Source: Hymenopellis radicata
Taxonomy: Eukaryota; Basidiomycota; Agaricomycetes; Agaricales; Physalacriaceae
Direction of reading: 5' to 3'
DNA length: 13,193 nucleotides
Assembly: GCA_015501595.1 (NCBI GenBank)
Contig: JADNRX010001176.1
Location: 1 to 13,193 of the forward strand
Shown: positions 1 through 7,310 of the stretch, piece by piece
Position numbering within the stretch: position 1 is the stretch's first letter
Layout: every line of letters begins with the position of its first letter
Translations under genes and position numbers: made by a program
The notes under the pieces: generated by a model
The model's database searches: none
Seen by the model: the letters and a program-made list of their open reading frames with translations, nothing else
Told to the model about the DNA's origin: nothing

Positions 1-431
1 GGCTGAGGGTGTCAAGACCGTGTTGTATCCCTGCCTTGCTGGCTCGTATTCGACCAACAGTCTGAAGAGTACAAGCTGAGCGTCTTGAGGAGTGGTGCAC
101 CTATCCTCTCGTTGGAGGCACTCTCGACGGTTGGATGGCAGAAGTATAGTCATGAGGTATGTGGATATTTATACAACATCGAATGGTCTTAGCTAACATT
201 TGCGGGATGCAGCAATACGGATTGCCTTCATGGGGTGCTTCTGGTCCATACCTCAAGGTGTATGAGAAGTTTGGTATCACTGGTTCCAGTATGTAGTTTC
301 AATCTGTGTCGGATTTCAGTTTTCCTAATGCTTGTGTAGACATCGCATCTGTGGGCAAGAAGGTTGTCGACTTTTACAAGAAGAAGGGTGGCGAAGTTGT
401 ATCGCCCCTCGTCAAGGCATTCACGTTGTAA
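1..431 (+). CDS. TKL1: Transketolase, C-terminal part (5' end outside window)
   Basis: This is the C-terminal domain of a thiamine-diphosphate transketolase, which moves two-carbon units in the non-oxidative pentose phosphate pathway in the cytosol. Exons are 1-156, 213-288 and 340-431, with introns 157-212 (GTATGT..GCAG) and 289-339 (GTATGT..GTAG). The stop is TAA at 429-431. The spliced protein contains FDQQSEEYKLSVL, then GWQKYSHEQYGLPSWGASGP, and ends in a VVSPLVKAF-type tail, all typical of the family. Reading backwards, the frame breaks near base 18: bases 2-18 read AEGVKT in one frame, and VVSLPCWLVFDQQ follows in another. A single extra C in the short C run at 18-19 would restore the conserved Arg between them. 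Dihydroxyacetone synthase shares this domain and cannot be fully excluded from 130 residues. Confidence 0.9.
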
Positions 432-602
432 TCGCTTGGTCAGTTTGTATATAGAGAAGTCAATATAATAGAATGTAGATTATACCAAATGATGACCAGT
501 GTTTCTGCGAGCACTTTGACGAAATGAACAACACGGCGGCTCTGATTGGTTCGTGCCAAAGAAAGTCTAGATTGAGGAGAGATTATACTGGAGTATTAAT
601 GC
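432..602. other. Convergent 3' intergenic spacer, transketolase/QCR7
   Basis: This 171-bp gap lies between two stop codons that face each other. It is A/T-rich near 450-490, as expected for overlapping 3' UTR and polyadenylation signals. I see no ORF or RNA gene in it. Confidence 0.5.
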
Positions 603-1130
603 CTATTTCCTCTTGACGGTCAAGTTGTCCCAGTACACCTTCTCCTGATCTTCTGCAGCGACGTTCTCGACATGGGGGGCGAGGTAGCGGATATCCTGAG
701 TAAAGGTTACAGCGAAGCAAAAAGTTGGACATGACAAGACGGACCTCCTCAGGTTTCGTCCACTGCTCCTTGGGGAGAGGCTTGTGAAGTACGCTGGCCT
801 GGCAGGCGCGTTTGATGCGGTATGCACGGTCATACTGCTCTCCAGGAGTAAGACGCTTTATGGCCTGTATATATGGATTGAATAGGACTGAGATTTCGGA
901 GAGACGGCTGTGCGTACGCGCTGAACATCCTCGCGCTCCTCGATGACTAGAAAGAGAGGGTAAGGACCCTGGCAGGATAGCAAGGAGACGTACGAGGTCG
1001 TCGTACTTGAATCCGTATTTGCGGTAACCTTGGGCCTCCGTGTACCATTTAGCAATGGGGACACCCATTTGGAAAGGGTCTTTGAGGAGTTGACCAAAGG
1101 TGCGAGCGACACGCTTAATGGGCCGAACAT
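603..1130 (-). CDS. QCR7: Cytochrome bc1 complex subunit 7 (QCR7), one frame break
   Basis: This is the roughly 14-kDa subunit of ubiquinol-cytochrome c reductase (complex III, mitochondrial inner membrane). Exons in gene order are 1130-994, 946-918, 864-745 and 695-603. Introns are 947-993 (GTACGT..CTAG), 865-917 (GTACGC..ACAG) and 696-744 (GTCCGT..TCAG, an unusual donor). Recognisable blocks are the MFGPLSVSLAPL start, WYTEAQGYRKYGFKYDDL, IEEREDVQR, the RLTPGEQYDRAYRIKRA core, LPKEQWTKPEE and a final TVKRK. Predicted length is 126-127 residues, as in yeast Qcr7. There are two oddities. Between SKWVS and PIAKWYTEA the frame slips at the G run 1057-1060 (one base missing). The first intron also joins out of phase unless one more base is missing at its donor or a weak GTCTCC donor four bases downstream is used. 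The gene is convergent with transketolase and divergent from NDK1. Confidence 0.9.
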
Positions 1131-1277
1131 GGTGGGGAATGTGGTGGACGGTGAGCGAGAGGATGCCGGGCTATCCCGACCTGTTTGGTCATGTTGACTG
1201 GCGATGGTATAAAGTGTATCGATCCAGCATCTCTCTCTTAAACTCTTACTCTTTTCTTTGTTCGAATAATAACCGCC
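1131..1277. promoter_or_regulatory. Divergent promoter of QCR7 and NDK1
   Basis: Only 147 bp separate the two start codons, so the genes must share a promoter region. A TATAAA lies at 1208-1213, about 65 bp upstream of the NDK1 ATG. It is followed by a pyrimidine-rich leader (about 1228-1262), typical of strongly expressed fungal genes. No separate TATA element for QCR7 is evident. Confidence 0.6.
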
Positions 1278-1956
1278 ATGTCTGTCCAAGAACGCACCTA
1301 CATCATGATCAAGGTAAATCGCCTCTTTTCCCGCCTCTCTGCGCGTCGTAACCATCGTTTACGCCATCGTACAGCCCGACGGCGTTCAGCGTAACCTCGT
1401 CGGCAAGATCATTGCCCGTTTCGAGGAGCGTGGCTTCAAGCTTATCGCTCTCAAACTCGTCCAGCCTACCCCCGAGCATCTCGAGAAACGTACGCTTTTG
1501 GCGACCCTGTTCCCTAACTGATCACTCACCGCCATCATCAGACTACGCTGATCTCAAGGGCAAGCCTTTCTTCCCTGGTCTTATCAAATACATGGCCTCT
1601 GGTCCCGTCGTCGCGATGGTCTGGCAAGGCCTTGATGCCGTCAAGACTGGCCGTGTCATGCTCGGTGCTACCAACCCCCTCCAATCCCCTGTTGGTACGC
1701 GTCTCTATTGCTCACAGATGCCGATCCTCGTCTCATCTGTGTCCTATAGGCTCCATCCGTGGCGACTTCTGCCTCGCTGTCGGCCGCAACATCTGCACGG
1801 CTCTGACGCTGTCGAGAGCGCCGAAAAGGAGATTGCTCTGTACGTCCGGCAACAAGCGACTGTTTGACGCGTTACTGAACCCCTTTCCCCTGTAGCTGGT
1901 TCCCAGAGGGTGTTGTCCAGTACACCAGCGCGATGGAGAACTGGATCTTCGAGTAA
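1278..1956 (+). CDS. NDK1: Nucleoside diphosphate kinase, one frame break at the active site
   Basis: This enzyme transfers the gamma-phosphate of ATP to other nucleoside diphosphates through a phosphohistidine. Exons are 1278-1313, 1375-1489, 1542-1694, 1750-1839 and 1896-1956. Introns are 1314-1374, 1490-1541, 1695-1749 and 1840-1895, all GT-AG. The product begins [22 protein letters not shown]. It continues with [49 protein letters not shown] and [19 protein letters not shown], and ends NWIFE. This covers the whole family length (about 151 residues). Exon 4 is 90 nt where 91 are needed. The missing base falls at 1796-1797, exactly at the catalytic His codon of the GRNxxHGSD motif (a CC pair reduced to C). 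As written, the protein would be frameshifted there. A base-call error is likelier than a true mutation. Confidence 0.95.
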
Positions 1957-2291
1957 AAGCAGAACCTTAAAGTTAGAAGTGTAAAAGCACTGTACATACC
2001 AATTGGATTTCATAACGGATTAACAATGTATACACGGACGCAAGATTGTTCTTGTCCATTCAAGAGTGAGTGGGGTATTTTGTAATTGTAATATTTTGTG
2101 GCTTAACGCTAACAATGGCCACAGTCAAGGGTCGCGAGCTTTGTTCAGTGGCGCGAGTCCATTGTTCGCCATAATAAGTCCACAGTCTGAAATCGTCCCT
2201 GGCCTTTGACCATCGCAGCGTCGCTATAAAAGACCGTACTTGCGTGGACCGATGCCCACACAACCCCACTTCGACGACCCGCCCTACAACC
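1957..2291. other. Intergenic region NDK1 to FHA kinase
   Basis: This 335-bp stretch holds the NDK1 3' UTR (A/T-rich, about 1960-2100) and the promoter of the kinase gene. Long antisense reading frames exist here, but they lack family resemblance and a convincing start. I see no other gene. Confidence 0.5.
2225..2231 (+). promoter_or_regulatory. TATA box of the FHA kinase gene
   Basis: TATAAAA lies 61 bp upstream of the kinase start codon at 2292. That ATG has a strong context (ACCATGG). The spacing fits a fungal core promoter, but transcription has not been shown. Confidence 0.5.
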
Positions 2292-4170
2292 ATGGGAGAC
2301 ATAGACTGTTGGGGATCCTTCATCCCGATGGGCAATCCCAGCCTCCGCAGAATGGATTTTCTTCTATTCCAACCATTCATGAAAGTAGGACGCGATCCAT
2401 TGTGTAATACTTTCACCTACAATTCCAAGTACGTCAGTAAGTAACGTCCCCGACTCCAGTACCTTCTTCAAGACGCTCATGAGCGTCCTGCAGGCAAAGA
2501 GCACTTTGTCGTTAGATGGTCAGGCGACGATAACATACTTATCTGGGATCTATCCTCTAATGGGACATGGGTAAGCAATCTCTGACAGGAAGATGTCCAC
2601 ATCCTCAGTTCTCCTTAGGTCGACGGCGTAAAGCTTCAAAAAGATGAATACCGATCGCTGCGTGATGGACAAGAAATTTCGTTTGGACGCGACGGACGCG
2701 AATACGGTTAGTTTGGTACACAGAACCACCAACGACAACTAATTCTGTGTGTCAGTGTACACTTTCCGCGTCGGAGATATCGTCAAGGCGCGTAGTGCCT
2801 ACAAGGACTACGAAATCATCTGCCTTCTTGGGCGGGGCGGCTTCGGGGAGGTGAAGAAAGCTCTGAACAAGAAGACCGGCGGCTTCGTTGCCATCAAGGT
2901 GATCAAGTTGAACAAACATGTTCAACATGATGGCGAGACGTCGAGGGAGGCTATTTCGCGAGAAATAGAAATTCTCAAGGCGGCACAGCATCCCAACATT
3001 GTGACACTCGAGAACACGTATGCCGAGTACGACAAAATCAGTACGTGTCCTAGTTGTCTGGGTGTTTTGAGGCACTAACAGGTTGATAGGCGTCGTGCTT
3101 GAGTACGTCAACGGAGGTGACCTGCATCATTTCATGCACAATACTCGCGATGTTGTGGACGAACCAATGGCGCAACACCTCATGTTTCAATTGTGTGATG
3201 CTCTTTATGTGAGAGAATGCCTTGCTGTCAGTCGAAGACAAACAACTTACCCTTGTAACAGTATCTTCATTCCTGCAATATTGCCCATCGAGATCTCAAA
3301 CCTTCTGTAAGACTCGTTGTCTTGTTTGCGTATCATCCGCGCTCACATAACATTTCAAGAATATCTTGTTGACAAGGGAAAACCCGCCCTTCCTCAAGCT
3401 TGCAGACTTTGGTTTAGCGAAAGTGGTAAATTCCACCGTCACGCTGTTTAAAGCAAGTAGCGTCTTGACTGTTCTCTGGCGATGATCTTACTCTTCATCG
3501 CAGTCAGCATTTCTGGGCACGAGAGCTTTCATGGCACCAGAAGTCTTTCAAAACGCTCCGTATACCCCTCTCATCGACAGTTGGAGCGTTGGAATGATCG
3601 TATTTTACCTGTACGTCGGCTTTTGTGTATGCTGGACATTATTGATATATTATCAGGTTTACCTACGACTCTATGGTGCCCGACGTTAACCCAAGTTCCG
3701 CCTCCGGTTACTTCAACGTCTTGCAACGGGACTACATCTACATTCAAACCTACACGCCGTACATCTTGGATTCATTCGACACCCGCTACCACAGGCTGAG
3801 CGCAGCAGGTGAGGTTCTATTTCAAGTGCACCGTTGCTTCTTGTTGATTTTGCTGGCAGCTCGCCATTTTGTGCGCCAACTCCTCCAGGTTGACCCCGAG
3901 AAGAGAATGCCCATTACGGGCACCATGGTGCACAGCTGGTTTCTAGGATATCACCCCGTCTACGCGTGGAATGCAGATAAAGAAATCGTCAAGGAGAGAG
4001 ACCTGCTCCCGCTCAATGAGGGCAACGAACGTGTTTGTCTGCCATTCGCTAGACGAGAGATTGTAGGTCCAGACAACGGTTTTTTCAAGGAGGCGGATAG
4101 TGCTTTGGCTGGTGACATTGCAGAGATGCTAAGCGAACTAGAGGAGAGGAACAATGTTGCCGAAGCCTAG
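2292..4170 (+). CDS. FHA-domain Ser/Thr protein kinase (Rad53/Chk2/Dun1-like)
   Basis: This is a checkpoint-type CAMK-group kinase with an N-terminal phosphothreonine-binding FHA domain. Ten exons: 2292-2436, 2494-2570, 2619-2706, 2756-3040, 3090-3208, 3262-3306, 3360-3456, 3508-3610, 3657-3808 and 3860-4170. They sum to 1,422 nt, giving 473 residues with no frame break. FHA landmarks are VGRD (R34), SKEH (S49-H52) and SSNGTWVDG (N71). Kinase landmarks are the GRGGFGEV loop (129-136), VAIK (K151), HRDLKPSN (D249), DFG (269-271), GTRAFMAPE (to 297) and DPEKRM. All catalytic residues are present. There is almost no sequence before the FHA domain, so the SQ/TQ cluster of Chk2 and Cds1 is missing. 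That makes it more Dun1-like in layout. About 85 residues after the kinase core have no recognised domain. Its last 274 bp lie inside repeat copy A. Confidence 0.9.
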
Positions 4171-4401
4171 TAGTATTGATTATTGCTTATGACTCCAACC
4201 TTGTGACGAACATAATGAAGTCTTCATGAATACCTCGATTGATCTTTGTATTGCGATAAGGAAAGAGTTTTTCATCTCAAATCGCCTGAAGCCGCCATCA
4301 TCTGTTTGCCAACGCCGATACTATTACCATGCATGATGTCCCCCATGAGAATACTGTGAAAGTGAGTAAACCTGTTGATATCACGCCGCAAGCGACTCAC
4401 T
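3897..4401 (+). repeat. Direct repeat copy A (kinase tail plus SDR tail)
   Basis: These 505 bp match 5660-6176. By hand alignment there are 11 substitutions and three gaps (1, 7 and 4 bp, all missing here), so about 98% identity. Copy A supplies the working 3' end of the kinase gene. It also holds the last intron and last exon of the dehydrogenase gene, cut off from their upstream exons. Confidence 0.95.
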
Positions 4402-4471
4402 TCGGAGGCGGACAAGTGAAGAGATGACTGCGCTGTGTCTCCCGCCACCCACTTCTCTATTGCTCATATCT
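4171..4471. other. Spacer between kinase stop and FMN1 stop
   Basis: These 301 bp hold the kinase 3' UTR and the SDR-tail relic (both inside copy A, up to 4401). The remaining 70 bp, 4402-4471, are unique and are presumably the FMN1 3' flank that arrived with the gene. No further coding signal is visible. Confidence 0.6.
4324..4401 (-). pseudogene. Relic 3' tail of the SDR gene in copy A
   Basis: This matches the final exon and last intron of the dehydrogenase gene (compare 6095-6175), including the stop codon. It has lost four bases near 4346, which breaks the VDGG-containing frame. The upstream SDR exons are absent, so it cannot encode anything. It shows that the dehydrogenase once ended directly next to the kinase. 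Confidence 0.85.
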
Positions 4472-5071
4472 TTATAGTACAGCCCTATCCTGCTCTGGTG
4501 TTTCTCGCGTCAACCAACTCCCATCCAGCGTGCCCTTGCCCGTCTCCCGCAATGCCCAAGCCTCGCGGTCCAAGCTCTTGCGCGCTACATCGCAGTCTAC
4601 GTTGATGTCCTCGATTAGCGCTTCCAGCGCGGCGTAGTCTTTCTCCTCCCTGATGAATCCCGTGATGAGCAGCCGCATCTCGACGCCGTAGAAGTCAGCC
4701 CCGAACTTGTGGAGCACGTGCACCTCAGCCGACCGCACCGTGTTCTTGTAAAACCGGTTGTACCCGATCGACATCACCATGGGATATACGCTGAACCCGG
4801 AGCGCGCCTCCGGGGTCGTGGCGGCGGTGTCTGATGATGCCGTTGGCTGCGACAGCGGCAGGCGCAGGGACGCCCAGCCAAAGTACACCCCGGACTTGAT
4901 CTCGGCAATCCATGGTGTCAGGTTGTCGTCGACGGGGAGGTTGGCGGTGGGGATACCTAGTTCTTTGGAGCCGCGCCCGAAGCCGCTGATTACTTTGCCT
5001 TCCATCTGTAGGGGGTAGGGTGCTTCGGGCCCCCTAGAGGGGCCGATGATGAGCGGGCGGGCGGTGGCCAT
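4472..5071 (-). CDS. FMN1: Riboflavin kinase
   Basis: This enzyme phosphorylates riboflavin with ATP to give FMN, the first step of flavin cofactor synthesis. The uninterrupted reading frame from the ATG at 5069-5071 gives 199 residues, close to yeast and animal enzymes. Landmarks are EGKVISGFGRGSKELGIPTANLP, with the nucleotide-binding PTAN at 41-44. Then come SGVYFGWASL, YPMVMSIGYNRFYKN, and RSAEVHVLHKFGADFYG with the catalytic Glu at 116, and finally GFIREEKDYAALEALIEDI. A family-variable insert (about 73-92) is rich in Ser, Thr and Ala. A TATA-like element and another in-frame ATG (5191-5193) with a good 74-bp intron lie upstream and could add an N-terminal exon. The gene sits on a block inserted between two direct repeats, so it is probably a transposed or duplicated copy. 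Its frame is intact. Confidence 0.93.
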   Translation of the reverse strand: MATARPLIIGPSRGPEAPYPLQMEGKVISGFGRGSKELGIPTANLPVDDNLTPWIAEIKSGVYFGWASLRLPLSQPTASSDTAATTPEARSGFSVYPMVMSIGYNRFYKNTVRSAEVHVLHKFGADFYGVEMRLLITGFIREEKDYAALEALIEDINVDCDVARKSLDREAWALRETGKGTLDGSWLTRETPEQDRAVL

Positions 5072-5077
5072 TGGATT

Positions 5078-5193
5078 CTGGGGTTTTTGGTACAAGTTGG
5101 GAGCGATCGATTTCTATTTCAGGGAGAGAATGTTCGAGTTGTGACTCTTACCGGCGACAGCGAGAAAGCCCTCAGATTGAATTGGATGCCCAT
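5078..5193 (-). other. Possible alternative 5' exon and intron of FMN1
   Basis: An ATG at 5191-5193 opens 14 codons (5193-5152). These end at a clean GTAAGA donor, followed by a 74-bp intron (5151-5078) with a CAG acceptor. The join enters the FMN1 frame two codons before its ATG (reading NPMATA). A TATA-like sequence (5267-5276, read on the minus strand) lies about 75 bp upstream. The ATG context is weak (T at -3). The encoded start, MGIQFNLRAFSLSP, resembles a short amphipathic leader, but this is inference. Confidence 0.4.
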
Positions 5194-5282
5194 CTAGGTC
5201 GATAAAGTGTAGTCAGCTGGACTTGATATGAGAGAGTAGGGCTTTTGCTTGTTGGGTTAGGTTGGCCTTATAGAGTCTCAGT

Positions 5283-5543
5283 CTATGGGTATGGGCAATC
5301 TGGCTGGTGGGAAAGTAAAATGTATAGATCGTCACTCCGAAATGAGAGAACATCATCCTGTGCTTGGACTAAAGCCCTTAAGCGGTCCAGCTGCTCCGAA
5401 AGATCGTTAAGCACGCCATGATTCATCGTTTCTGGGAAGATCAAGATCGTGCAGACAAGGCCAACGGCGAAGTAACAGGACAGAGAGATTGCCATTGACC
5501 TGAGGAGGGTGTACCTCGCAGTAGGGAACAACGGTCCGACAGT
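5283..5543 (-). pseudogene. Fragment of an ArAE_2-like membrane protein gene
   Basis: The open frame reads TVGPLFPTARYTLLRS, then a hydrophobic segment (SMAISLSCYFAVGLVCTILI), then FPETMNHGVLNDLSEQLDRL. This resembles the last N-domain membrane helix and the start of the cytoplasmic part in the fungal putative ER transporter family (Pfam ArAE_2_N, aromatic-acid-exporter-like). Those proteins run to about 1,000 residues. Here fewer than 90 are present before a stop, and copy B interrupts the other end at 5660. A splice acceptor at 5544-5547 and donor near 5593 suggest one retained intron, but the upstream exon is not clear. It is best read as a severed gene piece carried with FMN1. The family call is from memory of the motif pattern. 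Confidence 0.55.
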
Positions 5544-5659
5544 CTACGGAACAAGAATTAGAATATGGCTATGATGGATGCTCCATTTCTTACCGCGAAT
5601 ATATCAACTGTGCAAGAATGAAGTCAGGCCAACCTGCCGCCTTGCCGGCCTTCTCCACA

Positions 5660-5933
5660 CGAGAAGAGAATGCCCAGTACGGGCACCATGGTGCACAGCT
5701 GGTTTCTAGGATATCAGCCCGTTTACGCGTGGAATGCAGACAAAGAAATCGTCAAGGAGACAGACCTGCTCCCGCTCAATGAGGGCAACGAACGTGTTTG
5801 TCTGCCATTCGCTAGACGAGAGATTGTAGGTCCAGACAACGGTTTTTTTAAGGAGGTGGATAGTTCTTTGGCTGGTAACATTGCAGAGATGCAAAGCGAA
5901 CTAGAGGAGAGGAACAATGTTGCCGAAGCCTAG
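5660..5933 (+). pseudogene. Orphan C-terminal tail of the FHA kinase in copy B
   Basis: This duplicates the last 91 codons of the kinase gene without the rest. The frame is still open, and an internal ATG at 5670 would give 87 residues. It differs from the intact copy by 10 substitutions: 7 amino-acid changing (I to S, H to Q, R to T, A to V, A to S, D to N, L to Q) and 3 silent. That ratio is what relaxed constraint predicts. There is no kinase catalytic core and no obvious promoter, so it is probably untranslated. Confidence 0.8.
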
Positions 5934-6176
5934 TAGTATTGATTATTGCTTATGACTCCAACCTTGTGACGAACATAATGAAGTCTTTATGAATACCCTC
6001 GATTGATCTTTGTATTGCGATAAGGAAAGAGTTTTTCATCTCAAATCGCCTGAAGCACTATGCCGCCATCATCTGTTTGCCAACGCCGATACTATTACCA
6101 TGCATGATGTCCCCCATCAACGAGAATACTGTGAAAGTGAGTAAACCTGTTGATATCACGCCGCAAGCGACTCACT
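5660..6176 (+). repeat. Direct repeat copy B (kinase tail plus SDR tail)
   Basis: These 517 bp correspond to 3897-4401. Its right part is the working last exon and last intron of the dehydrogenase gene. Its left part is an orphan kinase tail. The match ends at base 6176, one base past the exon 4/intron 4 junction of the SDR gene. The terminal T is a chance match, so the true break is at the junction itself or within a base of it. Confidence 0.95.
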
Positions 6177-7310
6177 CAGTCCCTGTGCAGTACGTTGACG
6201 CGTCACTTGCAAGGAAAGCCAGGACACCGCGAATCTCATCTGGTCTGCCTAGGCGTTTCGTCGGATTCAAGTTCGACCAGCGACCCATAAGCTCAGGATC
6301 CGTATCCAAGGACGTTGCAGTCAAACTAAGAACGGTTGAGTGGACGCTCTACCATGCACCATGTGAGCTCACGGAGTGTATATATGACCTGGCGAGATCG
6401 TGTTGACCCGAATTCCTTCGCCAGCCAGCTCACAGGCCATGGTGCGGCACATTTGTAAGACCGCGGATTTGCTGGTGTTGTACGGTACCCATTGTTGGTC
6501 CTACAGAAAGGAAGGTCAGTCGAATACAATGAAACAGCGGAAGATGCTTAGTACACGATTCTGGATCGTTCCACTCATCGAGGCAATGATTATTATGCTA
6601 CCTGGCGTGCGGAAACGCCTCATCTGACGTCCCGCGGCCTGGGCAGTGAAGAACACTCCGGTGGTATTCACATCCATGACCTGTAACGAAACACGATTGA
6701 GCACAAGAGTAGCACTACACACGAAGTGTTATTTACGTACTTCCTTGAATATATTACCGGGAGTGTCGAGACAGTCAATGTTCGGTCTGAGGATACCGGC
6801 AGCTGCAACGCAGACGTCCAGCCTCTTCTCTTGGTCCCCAATGCGTGCAGCCGCACTGCAAACGCGATCCTGATCAGTCACATCGACTGACTGGTACTCG
6901 AGTCGACTCCCATTGTTCATTTTCGCGACGAAATCGCGCGTCGTTTGCCAAACTGCGGAAGGCGACTCGGGGAGGTCAAAACAGTAAACCGCGCGCGCCC
7001 CAGCTTCGCATAGTGTGAGGGCCATTTCAAGACCGATTCCGCCGTTACCGCCAGACACGATCGCGACGCGATCTGTCAAGGCGAACTCGTCAAATATCTT
7101 TGGACGGGGAACGTAGGACGAATCGCATGCAGCATGTTGAGCGGCGGCGACGCCTAGAGGTGCCAAGGGAGCAACAGATTGTGTTAGCTTAGAAGGAGCC
7201 GAGCCATTCCGCGAGGTTGTTGAAAACGCAGCGCGTACCACTGGAGCGCGTCCCAGGAGACGCGAAGAGTCCGAGGCGAATATGGAACGAGATATCAACG
7301 CCCTAAGCAT
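6095..7310 (-). CDS. Mitochondrial short-chain dehydrogenase/reductase
   Basis: This is a classical SDR oxidoreductase using NAD(P). Exons in gene order are 7310-6741, 6680-6555, 6500-6373, 6325-6176 and 6128-6095. Introns are 6681-6740, 6501-6554, 6326-6372 and 6129-6175, all GT-AG. The sum is 1,008 nt, 335 residues, no frame break. Residues 1-35 (MLRALISRSIFASDSSRLLG..RAAFSTTSRN) form a strong mitochondrial presequence. The core has the cofactor loop SGGNGGIG (86-93), VAAAG in place of NNAG (168-172), catalytic S224, YNTSK (Y239, K243), SPGHIYTPL, and a TGTDILVDGGHHAW end. This pattern resembles polyol and sugar SDRs such as D-arabinitol dehydrogenase or sorbose reductase. The exact substrate is not determinable. 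The start at 7308-7310 is the first ATG giving the presequence. The last exon lies in repeat copy B. Confidence 0.9.

Larger units (their letters stand above)
4402..5659. other. Inserted block carrying FMN1 and a transporter fragment
   Basis: These 1,258 bp lie between the two direct repeats and match neither. Both repeat copies contain the kinase 3' end next to the SDR 3' end, so those two genes must once have been adjacent and this block came later. I see no terminal inverted repeats, poly-A tail or transposase in it. It is therefore not a recognisable transposon. A duplicative repair or ectopic recombination event is likelier. Confidence 0.75.

Noticed and set aside
2060..2416. A 118-codon minus-strand frame across the kinase promoter and first exon
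   Set aside because: It is antisense to a well-supported FHA exon and has no family resemblance.
2571..2618. The FHA region read as a WD40 repeat because of a WSGDDNILIWDL string
   Set aside because: It is a single occurrence, and the surrounding GR, SxxH and NGTxVDG motifs are diagnostic of FHA.
3420..3507. Possible frame break in the kinase activation loop
   Set aside because: On careful recount, exon 3360-3456 is 97 nt. With the second AG at 3506-3507 as acceptor the phase is exact. No indel is needed.
5152..5210. A DLDG-like string suggesting a HAD hydrolase domain fused to FMN1, as in plants
   Set aside because: It is in a frame different from the possible 5' exon. Only about 15 residues are open, and the rest of the HAD domain is absent.
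5594..5656. An upstream exon of the transporter fragment
   Set aside because: Two frames give plausible short peptides but neither joins the next exon convincingly, so I left the fragment at 5283-5543.
4402..5659. The inserted block as a DNA transposon or retrotransposon
   Set aside because: There is no transposase or reverse transcriptase. There are no terminal inverted repeats or poly-A. The flanking duplication is over 500 bp.
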